Assembly (NCBI RefSeq): GCF_040958095.1 | Contig: NC_091185.1 | Coordinates: 20,137,218 to 20,201,217, forward strand | Origin: Procambarus clarkii | Lineage: Eukaryota; Arthropoda; Malacostraca; Decapoda; Cambaridae | DNA: 64,000 nt | Direction: 5' to 3' | Shown here: positions 11,150-21,544 of the stretch, piece by piece | Numbering within the stretch: the first letter of the stretch is position 1 | Layout of the letters: each line of letters starts with the position of its first letter | Position numbers and translations under genes: made by a program | Notes under the pieces: generated by a model | What the model saw: the letters and a program-made list of their open reading frames with translations, nothing else | What the model was told of the DNA's origin: nothing | Databases searched by the model: none

Positions 11150-11910
11150 GTTGTGCCAAGACTGTATTGGATATTGGAAGTTTAAATGGAATAGATGAAA
11201 CTCGGATAAAATGGGCTTTGGCTGTGCTATGATACAAAACATTTTAGGTATATTCGGTAGAAATTGTCTTAAATTTGGTTGAATTCAGGTGGGACAGCAT
11301 AAATTTCACGAACTTTAATCAAATCTAGCTTGAGATATGCAAGGTCAGGTTAGGGTAGGTTGGAATAGGTGAAAATGTGAGTAAAAATGGGCTTTGGTTG
11401 TACTTAAACAAACTTTCATTCAAATCTAGCTTGGCATATCAGGTTAGGTAAGGTTCTGTAGGGCAGGATAGAATAGGTGAAAACTTGGGTAAAATGAACT
11501 TTGGCTATGCTAAGATACAAAACATTTGGGGTATATTTGGAGTAAGTTGTCATAAATTAGGTAGAATTTAGGTGGGACAGCATAAATTTAATGAACTTTT
11601 ATTCAAATCTAGCTTGGGATATGCTAGGTCAAATTGGGTAGGTTGGATTAGGTGAAAATGTGGGGATAAAATGGACATTGGATGTGCTATGATACAAAAC
11701 ATTTTGGGAATATTTTATGGAAATTGTCTTAAATTAGGTCGAATTTAGGTCGGATAGCTTTAATTTCGCCTACTTTTATTCAAATCTAGCTTGGGATATG
11801 CTAAATCAGGTTAGGTAAGGTGGTGTAGGGTAGGATGGAATGGGTGAAAATATGGGTAAAAATGGACATTGGCTGTGCTATGATACAAAACATTTGGGTA
11901 AATAAAAACA
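11150..11910. repeat. Satellite, ~185-bp tandem unit, about 4-5 copies
   Basis: The landmark GATACAAAACATTT occurs at about 11231, 11513, 11690 and 11881. It is followed each time by a TATTTGG...AATTGTC(T/A)TAAATT block and a CAAATCTAGCTTGG(G)ATATGC block. Spacing is 175-191 bp, except for one long interval that contains a unit lacking the landmark (about 11380-11460). Units differ at many positions, so the array is not recent. Confidence 0.8.
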
Positions 11911-12765
11911 GACATATGCTAGATGAATAGTTTAGCACTAATAATGCTGAAACATTAATAGAGAATGTATGCGTTTTTATATTGAGTTCATAGTATGTCA
12001 GACATTTCATTCATTCATGTAAAATTCTGACTTTTTGGGAGTTGGTTAAACTCAGCATATTATAAATATTGACCTAAACATACCTAGAAAAATATCATGC
12101 AAATTGTGTATTATTTGACCTAGTTGGCTTTGATTGTATTTTTACAACTAGCACAGTTATTACAAGTCGTGAATTAACTATGCAGATTCTGTATTTTGTA
12201 TAAGTTGTATGATGATAATTGCAAATATGTATTGATTATATTCCTACAAATTGTGTATTGTTTGTGCAAGTTGTGTATGAATTGTACAGGTTTTGTACGT
12301 GTATTTGTGGAATTGTGTAGTTGTGTATTTGATGTATATGCACTAGTTATTTAGCGTTCATATTTGGGCTAGTTTCGTATTGTTTATATTTTCGTGCAAA
12401 TTGTGTATAATTTGTGTATGTGTTGTAATTGTATTTGTGTGAATTTTGTATTTGTGCTAGTTGTGTATTTATGCTAGTTGTGTATTTACATATTTGGGCT
12501 AGTTATATATTGTATGTATTTGTGTTGGATATGCATTTGTTTGTACTTATGCAAGTTTTGTAACAATAATTATGAAAGATGTATAATAATTGTGCAAGCT
12601 GTGTATTAATTTGCGCACATAGTGTAATTGTATATGGAGGAATTGTGTATTTACACCAGTTGTTTACTGATTGTCATTGCGCAAGTTATGTAATTATATG
12701 ACAAGTTTGCTTGTATTAAATGTGCAAAGATGCGTAATAGTTACACAATTTATGTAATAAATTTA
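11911..12765. repeat. AT-rich cryptic repeat (TTGTGTAT-like)
   Basis: Loose repetition of GCAAGTTGTGTATT and GTGTATTTGTGCTAGTTGTG-like words without a fixed period. No gene is seen. Confidence 0.55.
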
Positions 12766-12984
12766 TGTGGTGTGATAATATTGTATGGTAGTGTGGTGAG
12801 GTGGTGTGGTGACGCAGTGCAGTGTGGTAATGGCGGTGTGTGTTGGTGGTGTAGTGTGGTAGTGGTGTGTGGTATAGTGTGAGGTTGTGGTGAGGTGAAG
12901 TGTGGTAGTATGCATGGTTATGTAGTGTGGTAGTGGTGTGTGGCATAATGAGGTAGTGTGAGGTAGTGGTGTGGTGTAGTACTC
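12766..12984. repeat. GTG-rich simple repeat
   Basis: Degenerate GTGGTGTGGTAGTG sequence abuts the 3' end of the CR1-like LINE. The same kind of repeat occurs at the other, truncated end of that LINE (15.44 kb), suggesting the LINE inserted into a longer GTG array. Confidence 0.7.
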
Positions 12985-13081
12985 ACCAATTTGTACTCAC
13001 CTATTTCTGCTTGCGGGGGTTGAGCTTTGGCTCTTTGGTCCCGCCTCTCAACCGTCAATCAACCGGAGTACAGATTCCTGA

Positions 13082-13318
13082 AGTAAGTAAGTAATTATCA
13101 AAAGAAGGCACCAAACCGGGAAGGCTATGTAGCACCATCAAATGTGCAGAATAATCAGAGGGCGCTAAATATCACCAAGGATGCCAATACGAGAACAGAA
13201 ACGCATAAGGCGAACGATATCAAAAATATCAGAGTCACCAAGAATACGATCGAGAGACAAGCGACCGCGGGTGACGGTCGGAAAACAAGACACACGCTCG
13301 TCCCGGAAGTCAGGACAT
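13082..13318 (-). mobile_element. 237-bp SINE-like insertion with TSD
   Basis: The CR1-like sequence is interrupted here: compare 60870, where the host sequence is continuous. The insert is flanked by ACAGATTCCTGA (13070-13081) and ACAGATTCGTGA (13320-13331), a 12-bp duplication with one mismatch. On the minus strand it ends in a TTAC reiteration. Its last ~50 bp (GGTGCTACATAGCCTTCCC...GGTGCCTTCTTTTGATAATTACTT-like) recurs at about 18808-18858 and 19489-19537. Short length, simple tail and TSD suggest a SINE or a short LINE-derived element. No tRNA-like boxes were recognised. Confidence 0.7.
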
Positions 13319-13504
13319 TACAGATTCGTGAGCCTACTGGGCTCTGTCATATATACATTTAAAACTGTGTATGGAGTCAGCCTCCACCACATCACTGCCT
13401 AATGCATTCCATTTGTTAACTACTCTAACACTGAAAAAGTTCTTTCTAACGCCCCCTGGCTCATTTGGGTACTCAGTTTCCACCTATGTCCCCTTGTTCT
13501 CGTA

Positions 13505-15422
13505 CTAACCAGTGTTGAATAGTTTATCCTTGTCTATCCTGTCAATTCCCCTGAGGATTTTGAAGGTAGTGATCATGTCTCCCCTTACTCTTCTGTCTTC
13601 CAGTGTCGTAAGGTGCATTTCCCGAAGCCTTTCCTCGTAACTCATGCCTCTTAGTTCTGGGACTAGTCTAGTTGCACCTCTGAACTCTTTCCAGCTTCGT
13701 CTTGTGCTTGACAAGGTACGGGGTCCATGCTGGGGTCCGCATACTCGATGATTGGTCTTACATATGTTGTATACAAGATTCTGAAAGATTCCTTAAACAG
13801 GTTCCTGAAAGCTGTTCTTACGTTAGCCAGCCTCGCATATGCCTCAGACGTAAATCTTTTTATATGGGCTTCAGGAGACAGGCTTGGTGTGATATCAACT
13901 CCTAGATCTTTCTCTGTCCGTTTCATGAAGTATTTCATCTCCTATTCTGTATCCTGTGTCTGGCCTCCTGTTTCCACCGCCAAGTTTCATTAATTTGCAT
14001 TTACTCAGGTTGAACTTTAGCAGCCATTTGTTGGACCATTCATTCAGTCTGTCATCCTCTCTTTCTATCCTCCTCATAATTTTTGCATCGTCAGCAAACA
14101 TTGATAGAAACGAGTCTATACCCTCTGGGAGATCATTTACATATATATTAGAAACAGTATAGGTCCAAGGACTGACCCCTGTGGGACTCCACTTGTGACG
14201 TCTCGCGAATCTGAAACCTCACCCCTCACAGTGACTCATTGTTTCCTGTTGCTTAGGTACTCCCTTATCCAATGGAGTACGTTCCCTTTCATTCCAGCCT
14301 GCATCTCCAGCTTTTTCACTAGTCTCTTGTGTGGTACTGTATCAGAGGCTTTCTGGCAATCCAAAACAATATGCAGTCTGCCCACCCCTCTCTTTCGTGC
14401 CTGATTTTTGTCGCCTGGTCGTAGAATTCAATTAACCCTGTGAGGCAGGACTTGCCATCCCTGAACCCATGTTGATGCCATGTTACAAAGTTCTTTTGCT
14501 CCAGATGTTCCACTAGTTTTCTTCGCACAATCTTCTCCAACAGTTTGCATAGTATGCAGGTTAGGTTAGGGACACTGGCCTGTAGTTCAGTGCCTCCTGT
14601 CTTGTATATCGGGACTAAATTAGCTGCTTTCCAAATTTCTGGCAGTTTCCCTGTTGCCAGCGATTTGTTATTTTCTATAGAGAGTGGCAGGCACAGTGCT
14701 TCTGCTCCTTCCTTTAGTATCCAAGGGGAGATTCCATCGGGGCCTATAGCCTTTGTCACATCCAACTCCAGTAACAGCTTCCTTACTTCCCCACTGGTAA
14801 TCTCAAACTCTTCTAGCGGTTCCTGGTTAACTGTTCCCTCTTATCTCTGGAATTTCTCCTTGCTCTAAGGTGAAGACCTCCTGGAATTTCTTATTCAGTT
14901 CCTCACACACTTCCTTGTCGTTTGTAGTGAATCCTTCTGCCCCTATCCTTAATGTCACTACCTGTTCCTTTACTGTTGTTTTTCTCCTGATGTGGCTATG
15001 CAGCAATTTAGGTTGAGTCTTTGCCTTGCTTGCGATGTCATTTATGTATTGTCTTTCTGCCTCTCTTCTCATTCTGACATATTCATTTCTGGCACTCTGG
15101 TATCTTTCTCTGCTCTCAAGTGTTCTGTTATTCCTATAGTTTCTCCACATCCTTTTACTTTGCTGCTTAGCTAGCCTACATCTCTGATTAAACCATGGGT
15201 TTCTCATCTTCATTTCGTTGTTTTCCTTTTGGACTGGGACAAACTTGTTTGCTGCTTCCATGCACTTCTGCGTGATGTCTTCATGTCATACATCATGTCT
15301 TGGGCCATCTTTCCCCTGAGCTCTGTTTCCCATGTTATATCTGTTAGGAATTTTCTTATCTCCTCATAGTTTCCCTTTCGGAATGCCAGCCTTTTGTTTT
15401 CAGTATCCCTATACGATTTCAA
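13505..15422 (-). pseudogene. CR1-like reverse transcriptase remnant, copy 1
   Basis: In minus-strand order: a pre-RT linker (FNQRCRLAKQQSKRMW..., 15.2 kb), then RT motif DVTKAIGPDGISPWILKEGA (14.76 kb). These are followed by WKAANLVPIYK (14.63 kb), QHGFRDGKSCLT (14.47 kb) and the catalytic FADD at about 14090. Next come LGVDITPSLSPEAHIKR (13.9 kb), YVRPIIEYADP (13.75 kb) and the C-terminal VPELRGMSYEERLREMHLTTLE (13.6 kb). Only the last two-thirds of the ORF is present. Frames shift near 14330, 13900 and 13700. The fragments align with the second copy at 61.1-63 kb, which confirms the family. Confidence 0.85.
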
Positions 15423-15439
15423 TAACCCTTCTTCAATGT

Positions 15440-15811
15440 GGTAGTGTACCTTCTACCTTCTTGTAGTGTGGTAGTGTGTATGGTTATGTGGTAGTGTGAG
15501 TGTGGTGGTGTGTGTTAGTGGTGTGTGAGTGTTATCTGTGGTAGAGTGTGTGGCAGTGTGTGGTAGTGTGTAGTGATAGTGTGGCTTACTGTGGGAGTAG
15601 ATATGTATGGTGGTGGTGTGGCATAGTGAAGTGTGTGGTGGTATGATATGGTGATGTGTGTCATGGTGTGGTGTGTTTGTGAGTGGTGGTGTTGTGTCGT
15701 GGTGCGGTGGTGTGGGGCAGAGTTTTAGTGGTAGTGTGTGGTAGTGGTAGTGTGTGGTAGTGGTAGTGTGTGGTAGTTGGTGTGTGTGGTGGTGTTGTGT
15801 AGTAGTGTATA
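15440..15811. repeat. GTG-rich simple repeat
   Basis: Irregular GTGTGGTAGTGTG sequence continues the type seen at 12766-12984. Confidence 0.75.
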
Positions 15812-15897
15812 CTCACCGAGTTGTACTCACCCAGGTGTGCTTGCGGGAGTAGAGATTTGGCTCTTTGGTCCCGCCTATCAACCATCAATCAACTGGT
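15812..15897 (-). mobile_element. CR1-like LINE, 3' end only
   Basis: About 85 bp are nearly identical to 12985-13068: TACTCACC...TTGTACTCACC, GGCTCTTTGGTCCCGCC and CAACCATCAATCAAC. It is a heavily 5'-truncated insertion of the family represented at 12985 and 60768, embedded in the GTG array. Confidence 0.8.
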
Positions 15898-16340
15898 GGG
15901 AATGGTGGTAGAGCTCCCTCTACCACCACTCCCTCTACCATTACTCCCTCTACCACCAACCTCACTACCTCCACTCCCTCTACCATTAGTGTGTGGTCGT
16001 GTGTGTGTGTGTGGCAGTGGTGGTGTGGTAGTGTGTTTGTAGTGTGTGTGTGGTAGTGTGTTTGATGGTGTGGTAGTGTGTTTGTAGTGTGTGTGGTAGT
16101 GTGTTTGTAGTGTGTGTGGTAGTGTGTTTGATGGTGTGGCAGTGTGTTTGTAGTGTGTGTGTGGTAGTGTGTTTGATGGTGTGGTAGTGTGTTTGTAGTG
16201 TGTGTGTGGTAGTGTGTGTGATGGTGTGGTAGTGTGTTTGTAGTGTGTGTGGTAGTGTGTTTGATGGTTTGGTATTGTGTGTGGTGTTAGTGTGTGGTAA
16301 TTTGTGTGGTGTAGTGTGATGGTATATGGTGGTGTAGTTT
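15898..16340. repeat. CTACCACTCC then GTGTGTTTGTA simple repeats
   Basis: A short (CTCTACCACTCC)n run at 15915-15985 is followed by (GTGGTAGTGTGTTTGTAGTGTGT)n-like repeats up to about 16260. The two strands' complementary simple repeats (CTACCAC and GTGGTAG) occur back to back. Confidence 0.8.
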
Positions 16341-16435
16341 AGTTATCATACCAAATATGAACCAAAATATTGCATTCGAAAGACGTGACTTCACTGAGCC
16401 TTCCCCTTTATTGCTGTACTCGTCTTACTCCTCCC

Positions 16436-16985
16436 AACACCCACACTACCACCACTCCCTCTACCACCACTCCTTCTACCACCACTCCCTCTACCACCAC
16501 TCCTTCTACCACCACTCCCTCTACCACCACTCCCTCTACCACCACCCATACTACCACCACCACTCCTTCTACGACTACTAACACTACCACCACTCCCTCT
16601 ACCACCACCCACACTACCACCACTCCCTCTACCACCACTCCCTCTACCACCACTCCCTCTACCACCACCCATACAACCACCACCACTCCTACAACTACTA
16701 ACACTACCACCACCCACACTACCACCACTCCCTCTACCACCACTCTTTCTACCACCCCTCCCTCTACCACCACTCCCTCTACCACCACCCATACTACCAC
16801 CACCACTCCTTCTACCACTACTAACACTACCACCACTCCCTCTACCACCACCCACACTACCTCCACTCCCTCTACCACCACCCACACTACCACCACTCCC
16901 TCTACCACCACTCACGCTACCAACACTCCCTCTACCACCACCCACACTACCACCACTCCCTCTACCAACACCAGCACTACTGGTG
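16436..16985. repeat. 15-bp minisatellite (CTCTACCACCACTCC)n
   Basis: About 36 units of a 15-bp repeat, with variants ACTACCACCACC and TTCTACCACCACTCC. Because 15 is a multiple of three, several frames stay open: Thr/Pro-rich on plus, Gly/Ser- or Val/Glu-rich on minus. There is no independent evidence that any is a protein. Confidence 0.9.
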
Positions 16986-17040
16986 GGGTGGTGGTGGAAG
17001 AGGGAAGGTTACACACATTGTCTCACCATAGACAATGTGT

Positions 17041-17285
17041 GTAGATTACTCACATTTGGTGCCTTGCAGCGTCATGTCCCCGAGGCCATACTGAAAGACA
17101 TAGAAGCTAAGGAATTTGGTCCAGACAACACAATTTGGGAATTAATGGATGAGATTTCAGATTTCACTGAAAGGCTAAAGAACCAGGACCTAGATTCAGG
17201 AAGCTCTGTGTATTTCTTCGTAAGTGGGTTTGCTACGAAGGTTCCTAAGTGCGCCCTAAGAAGATGCTTAGGTGCAATTCAATAA
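17041..17285 (+). pseudogene. Short coding-like fragment, unrecognised (retroelement gag?)
   Basis: An open frame of about 80 codons begins LLTFGALQRHVPEAILKDIE and continues with a Trp-containing acidic helix-like stretch (ELMDEISDFTERLKN). This looks like protein rather than repeat. It vaguely resembles BEL/Pao gag segments, but I do not claim homology. Immediately downstream, CCTAAGTG...CACTTAGG (about 17247-17299) forms a small inverted repeat. The frame upstream is 15-bp minisatellite, so no start is defined. Confidence 0.3.
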
Positions 17286-17645
17286 CGTCCACTTAGGAAG
17301 AAATTTGTTGGTTCACCTGCGTGCCGATAGAGGTCACTACTGTGTTTCGTTTGGCCAATCAGAGAGCAGCAACATTCTTCATATTGAAGATTTAGCGCTG
17401 GCTTATAGGAGCTCTACTGCCTCCTATTTACGTCGAATTTTCTTATAAAATTAGTATATTTCGAAGTAAAACAATGTTTTTTCAACTTCTACAGCCAGCA
17501 CCGACATTGTAGTAAACAAATATGTTACATTTGTTGTTTACCTACGTAATTCTAAGATATACTGTGTAGCTGTCCTTGTTGCTCGGAAGATGCGCTGACA
17601 ATTATTGTATATATTTACTGAATTTACCCAAGGGCCACTAACTAT

Positions 17646-18113
17646 CTAGTGGCCTCGAAGAGGACAGAAAGCCGGCGGCTTGTTAAAGGGCCCGCCAATT
17701 GTCTTAATGACATTTTTTACCTGGAATTTGGCATTTACGGCTTCAGCGGTTAAGCGGTTCATGGATGTATAGCTCTCTTTGTGGAGAAAAACATCTGTTT
17801 TCAGTCCTACTTGAGAGAACATACTCTCCAACACTATATCTATGATTGCCCTGTTATCAGTGACTTCATACCAAATGGTATGAGGTATTTTGAGCTCTGT
17901 AATTACTTCATACACTCAGGAATATTGGAAGATATTCTTGTGCTGCACCCAGATTTTGCCAGTGGAGGCTAATAGATCAGCATTAAGTATTTTGTTCTCT
18001 CCTAATTCCATGTATGACTGGCCATCCTGTGAGGTGAGGATGTTGGATGAGCTCGTAGCTGGTTTTTGATCTACACTGTGTGGTCCTTTATACAGAATAG
18101 GGAAGCAGCACAT
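17646..18113 (-). pseudogene. Exon-like open frame with one stop, tandem unit 1
   Basis: On the minus strand a frame of about 155 codons runs from 18113 (MCCFPILYKGPHSVDQ...) to 17646, broken by a single TGA at about 17917. It is preceded by TATACACAG, a good splice-acceptor sequence. Its first ~35 codons are homologous to the unit at 18218-18416. The protein is not recognised. It could be a decayed exon of a host gene or of a DNA transposon. Confidence 0.35.
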
Positions 18114-18217
18114 TGCTGTGTATACCTAAATATGTTTAAAAATACATTGTTTGAGAGGAGTCTTGTAGAAACTGGTAAGAGTAATTATAATAAAATGTTT
18201 CCATGATTCAGTGCTTA

Positions 18218-18416
18218 CCTCTTGTGAAAATCGCGAAGAGTTGTTTAGTCAGAGTTGATTTGTTTTTTGTATTGAGGCTGGTATTTTCTAAATTGATTCC
18301 ATGTACAGTAATGTATGTCTAACCATCCTGTGAGATGGGAGTATTAGATAAACTTATAGCTGGTTTTTTATCTACACTGTGTAATATTCCATATAGAATA
18401 GGGTAGCAGCACATTG
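18218..18416 (-). pseudogene. Exon-like tandem unit 2, with splice-site-like ends
   Basis: The same TATACACAG acceptor precedes a segment reading MCCYPILYGILHSVDKKPA, paralogous to MCCFPILYKGPHSVDQKPA of unit 1. It ends at AAGAG followed by GTAAGC, a strong donor-like sequence on the minus strand. An in-frame TAG replaces the CAG of unit 1. The two units are about 300 bp apart, so a segment was tandemly duplicated and has diverged. Confidence 0.4.
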
Positions 18417-18865
18417 CTGTGTATACCTAATCTTCTTAATAAAAAAAATCAGTAATAAAGATTTTAAATTATAGTTTGTATTATTACAAATACAGTACTG
18501 TATTATCCTTATTAAATCATGTTGACCATGGATCATTAAGATCTCATGTTGATATGTAATAGTCATATTTCTTTTGAACTGCTAATCCATGCTAATCATT
18601 CATTAAATTGTGCATTATGTCTCAATTTTTCACTTCCTTGGATATACTGTACAGTACAAAAAGATAGGATAAAAATAAACCAGTAATATTTCTTTCATTA
18701 TATTTTTCATCTAAATAACTGCATCAATATTTTTACAGCTGACAGGATTTGTTTTACCATACAGGTGCATTATTTGTTAAAAAAAATTTGGTTTATTGTT
18801 ACACACAATGGTGCTACATAGCCTTCCCAGCTTGGTGCCTTCTTTTAATACTTACTGATTAAAAA
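18417..18865. other. AT-rich DNA with a SINE-like 3' end at 18808-18858
   Basis: Mostly AT-rich and without coding content. GGTGCTACATAGCCTTCCCAG followed by GGTGCCTTCTTTTAATACTTACT matches the 3' end of the SINE-like insert at 13082, here in plus orientation. Confidence 0.6.
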
Positions 18866-19440
18866 ATAAATAATAAATACATTTTATTCAGGAAAAGTAC
18901 ATACAGTTGATTTACAAACATAATGTTGGATTTATAGACAGAGCTAGTACATACAATACCTAAAGCCACTAATACTCATAGCATTTCGGGCAAGGTGTGG
19001 GGGAAAAAAACACAGACTAAAACTTAATAGTAATCGGACTTGGGTATAAATTGTGTTGAAAGAAGGAATAAAAAATACAAAAAGTGGGGTTAACATAGCA
19101 TAAATCAGCATAAATTGCACATGTTGGTGAACAGCGTTGTTTAAAAAATAGCAAGACATGGGTTGACATTTAGGAGGTAAGTTAGGTTACATGGAGTTAA
19201 TTAGGCAGTACTTGGTTTAACTCTTAAACTGGTTGAGAGAGGTACAGCCTTTGACATGATTCGGGAGGTCATTCCACATTCTGGGTCCCTTGATTTGTAG
19301 AGCACTTCTAGTTTGGTTACACACAGCCAAATTGTGTAACAGGAAGAGGTCTTGGACACAAATTTGTTCCATGCTAAATGTAGAGGAATCAGCTGAGTAT
19401 TCCTCAAATAAAATAAGTTGCCTCAGCTTATAAGGTAAAT
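18866..19440 (-). mobile_element. LINE 3' end remnant
   Basis: A minus-strand fragment ends in an A/T-rich reiteration (plus: AAAAAATAAATAATAAATAC). It carries the last codons of an RT-like protein: from an ATG at 19372 to TAA at 19217, including CNQTRSALQIKGPRMWNDLP. GPRxWNxLP is a common C-terminal signature of CR1/Jockey-type reverse transcriptases. It is 5'-truncated. Confidence 0.6.
19217..19372 (-). pseudogene. C-terminal fragment of a LINE reverse transcriptase
   Basis: A 51-codon open frame with the GPRMWNDLP signature lies upstream of the LINE tail described at 18866-19440. No other domain remains. Confidence 0.55.
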
Positions 19441-20100
19441 AAAATAAGCATTTCTCAAATAAGTAGCTGCCTCACCTCACTGCCTTACTGCTACATAACC
19501 TTCCCGGCATTGTGCCTTCTTTTGATAATTACTTGTTCCACACCCAAATTGTATAACAGAAGAGGTCGTGGACCCCCTACTTCCCTCTCTCATTTTTAAT
19601 AGTCTATATAGTCATAATTATAGCTTTAAGTATTCAATGAATAAAGTTTTTGACATTTTTACCCTTCTCCTTACCTAACATCATTTGTGCAGCATATTTT
19701 TATTTTATGTCTCACCCAGATTAATTTCAAAATAAAACCAAACTAAATAAATTTGAAATGGGTATGTATAGCTAAGGTACACCCTTACTACTAGGTGAAC
19801 AGGGGCATTTGGTGATAGTAAATGATCCCATCAGGCAGGGCTCATCACCTTCTCTCATATTTCATGTTCACCAGTGTTTATTTACTTAATAACTACTGGT
19901 ATAATATCTTGCTATTATAAAACTAATTCTACTATCATCAAACACATATTTACTTCAAGTTTCAAGCAGAGAATGCATATATAACTAACACGAAGGACTA
20001 CTCTTAACTAGATTCACCAGCTATAATATTTTGGTCATGTTCCAATATCATAAATCGATCCCAGTGTTATGTAGTAGAGAAAAATTGAGTTATATCCAGT
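19441..20100. other. AT-rich spacer with a second SINE-like 3' end
   Basis: 19489-19537 (TGCTACATAACCTTCCCGGC...GTGCCTTCTTTTGATAATTACTTG) is another copy of the 3' end seen at 13082 and 18808. The remainder has no coding signal. Confidence 0.55.
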
Positions 20101-20239
20101 TTACGTAAAGCTACGAGTGGTCGAAACCACACTTAAATCCCGGAATGAACTTACGAAGGTTTTTCCACTTAATTTTCCACTTCCTGAATCCGGCCCCAGG
20201 ACTCTGCCCAGCACTCTACCGTCTTTAGTGCAAACAGTC

Positions 20240-21046
20240 CCCATAACCCTGTGAACGTTGTCACACGGTCTTTTCCTAGTAACGTTCAGACTCATGCTAG
20301 GTCTCTTCCACCCTCATAAGGCCCCAGGTCATACTCCAGAACTAGCTTTCCTCAGTATCCTCCACGCCCACGAACGCCAGAATGCTTTAACTGTCGCAAA
20401 CCAGGCCACCGAAAGGCAGAATGCACACCAAACAACACTCTTTACCAAGAACATGCCAGACATAACAATGCAGGTCATACTATCACAACCGTCCTTATTG
20501 CACATTTTACCGCAGACCTGGACATGACACGTCAGCATGCCGAGTCGCTCGTGCATAATCCTGCACTTTCCACCAGCTCCTTGGTCATGACATTGTTGAC
20601 TGTCGAGCTCGCCGCGGTACTAACCACCAAACTAACCGCTATAGCCCTGCTCCTCCTCATCAAGCTAACCGCTATAGCCCTACTCTTCCTCACCAAGCTA
20701 ACCGCTATAGCCCTGCTCCTCCTCATCAAGCTAACCGCTATAGCCCTACTCTTCCTCACCAAGCTAACCGCTATAGCCCTGCTCCTCCTGCCCATAACCA
20801 ACCACATGCTGCAACCATTAACCAGGGCAGCCCGAGCCCTACACATGCTCATGCAACCCGACCTACTGCCCATGTTAGGTTCGCGACAACTGACAGTCAC
20901 AACATAGATGGACACTGTGACTCGCGGATGACAAACGGCGCTACGGCCTTCATGGATAACACAGACCAGACCTACGGACACCCAGACCAGACCTATGACT
21001 CGCAATCAGGGGAAGGCATAGCAGCCTTCGTCAACAGCATGACGTA
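20240..21046 (+). pseudogene. Gypsy gag C-terminus: zinc knuckles and 11-residue repeats
   Basis: The region holds a CCHC knuckle CFNCRKPGHRKAEC (20383-20424). It is followed in other frames by two related boxes, CTFYRRPGHDTSAC and CTFHQLLGHDIVDC, in which the second Cys has become Tyr or His. Next is a 33-bp tandem repeat encoding ANRYSPAPPHQ / ANRYSPTLPHQ, about five units at 20625-20790, then a tail ending at TAG about 21046. The pol frame opens about 30 bp later in a different frame, as expected for gag-pol frameshifting. The N-terminal gag is not recognisable. Confidence 0.75.
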
Positions 21047-21076
21047 GGGAAGCAAGACAACCTTCCTGCACACTCA

Positions 21077-21544
21077 GTGCCTACCCATAACAGGTTTCAT
21101 GTATTAGCAGAGGAGGATACCATACACCACCTACACACTGATAGTACACACAGTCATGTGCTCCAGACACCACGGTCGACCACACCAGTCTTGTGGTCTA
21201 ACATGCCTAACAAGGACACAGAAGGTCCTCTGATTTCAGCCACTCTGAAGGATCGACAAGTTAAAATGTTCCTAGACACAGGAGCTAGAGTCAACATCAT
21301 CAATCAAGCCGCCTTGCATGACATACACGACAGACTTGTACGCCTGCCATCTGTCTCCAAGCTTAGCGGAGTTTCTGGAGTAATGACTGCAGTGTTCGGT
21401 GAAACTAACATAGGGTTAATAGTTAATGACAGATCACTCGCCATGACATGTTTAATAGTAGATAATATTCGGTTCCCAGGAGACATCTTACTAGGACTGA
21501 ACACTATGAGAGACTACCGAATTACTATCGATGGTTACCGTTGA
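21077..21544 (+). pseudogene. Gypsy aspartic protease
   Basis: An open frame of 155 codons has the retropepsin catalytic triad in FLDTGARVNII (DTG at residues 67-69, 21275-21283). The C-terminal GDILLGLNTMRDYRI is the usual flap-to-end region with the hydrophobic-hydrophobic-Gly pattern. It would cleave the gag-pol polyprotein. The frame ends at a TGA right after the protease, where a functional element would continue toward RT, so this copy is broken. Confidence 0.8.

Larger units (their letters stand above)
12985..15439 (-). mobile_element. CR1-like LINE, 5'-truncated, copy 1
   Basis: Minus-strand LINE with the same 3' end as copies at 15.81 and 60.77 kb. It ends in a short reiterated motif, TAGGTGAGTACAAATTGGTGAGTAC-like, instead of poly-A, as CR1-clade elements do. 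It carries RT and pre-RT sequence and stops abruptly at about 15439 where the GTG array resumes. A 237-bp element is inserted near its 3' end (13082-13318). Many frameshifts are present. Confidence 0.82.

Noticed and set aside
16370-17044. 224-codon Thr/Pro frame and 184-codon Gly/Ser frame over 16.4-17.0 kb
   Set aside because: The 15-bp repeat keeps frames open by arithmetic; no independent start, signal or domain.
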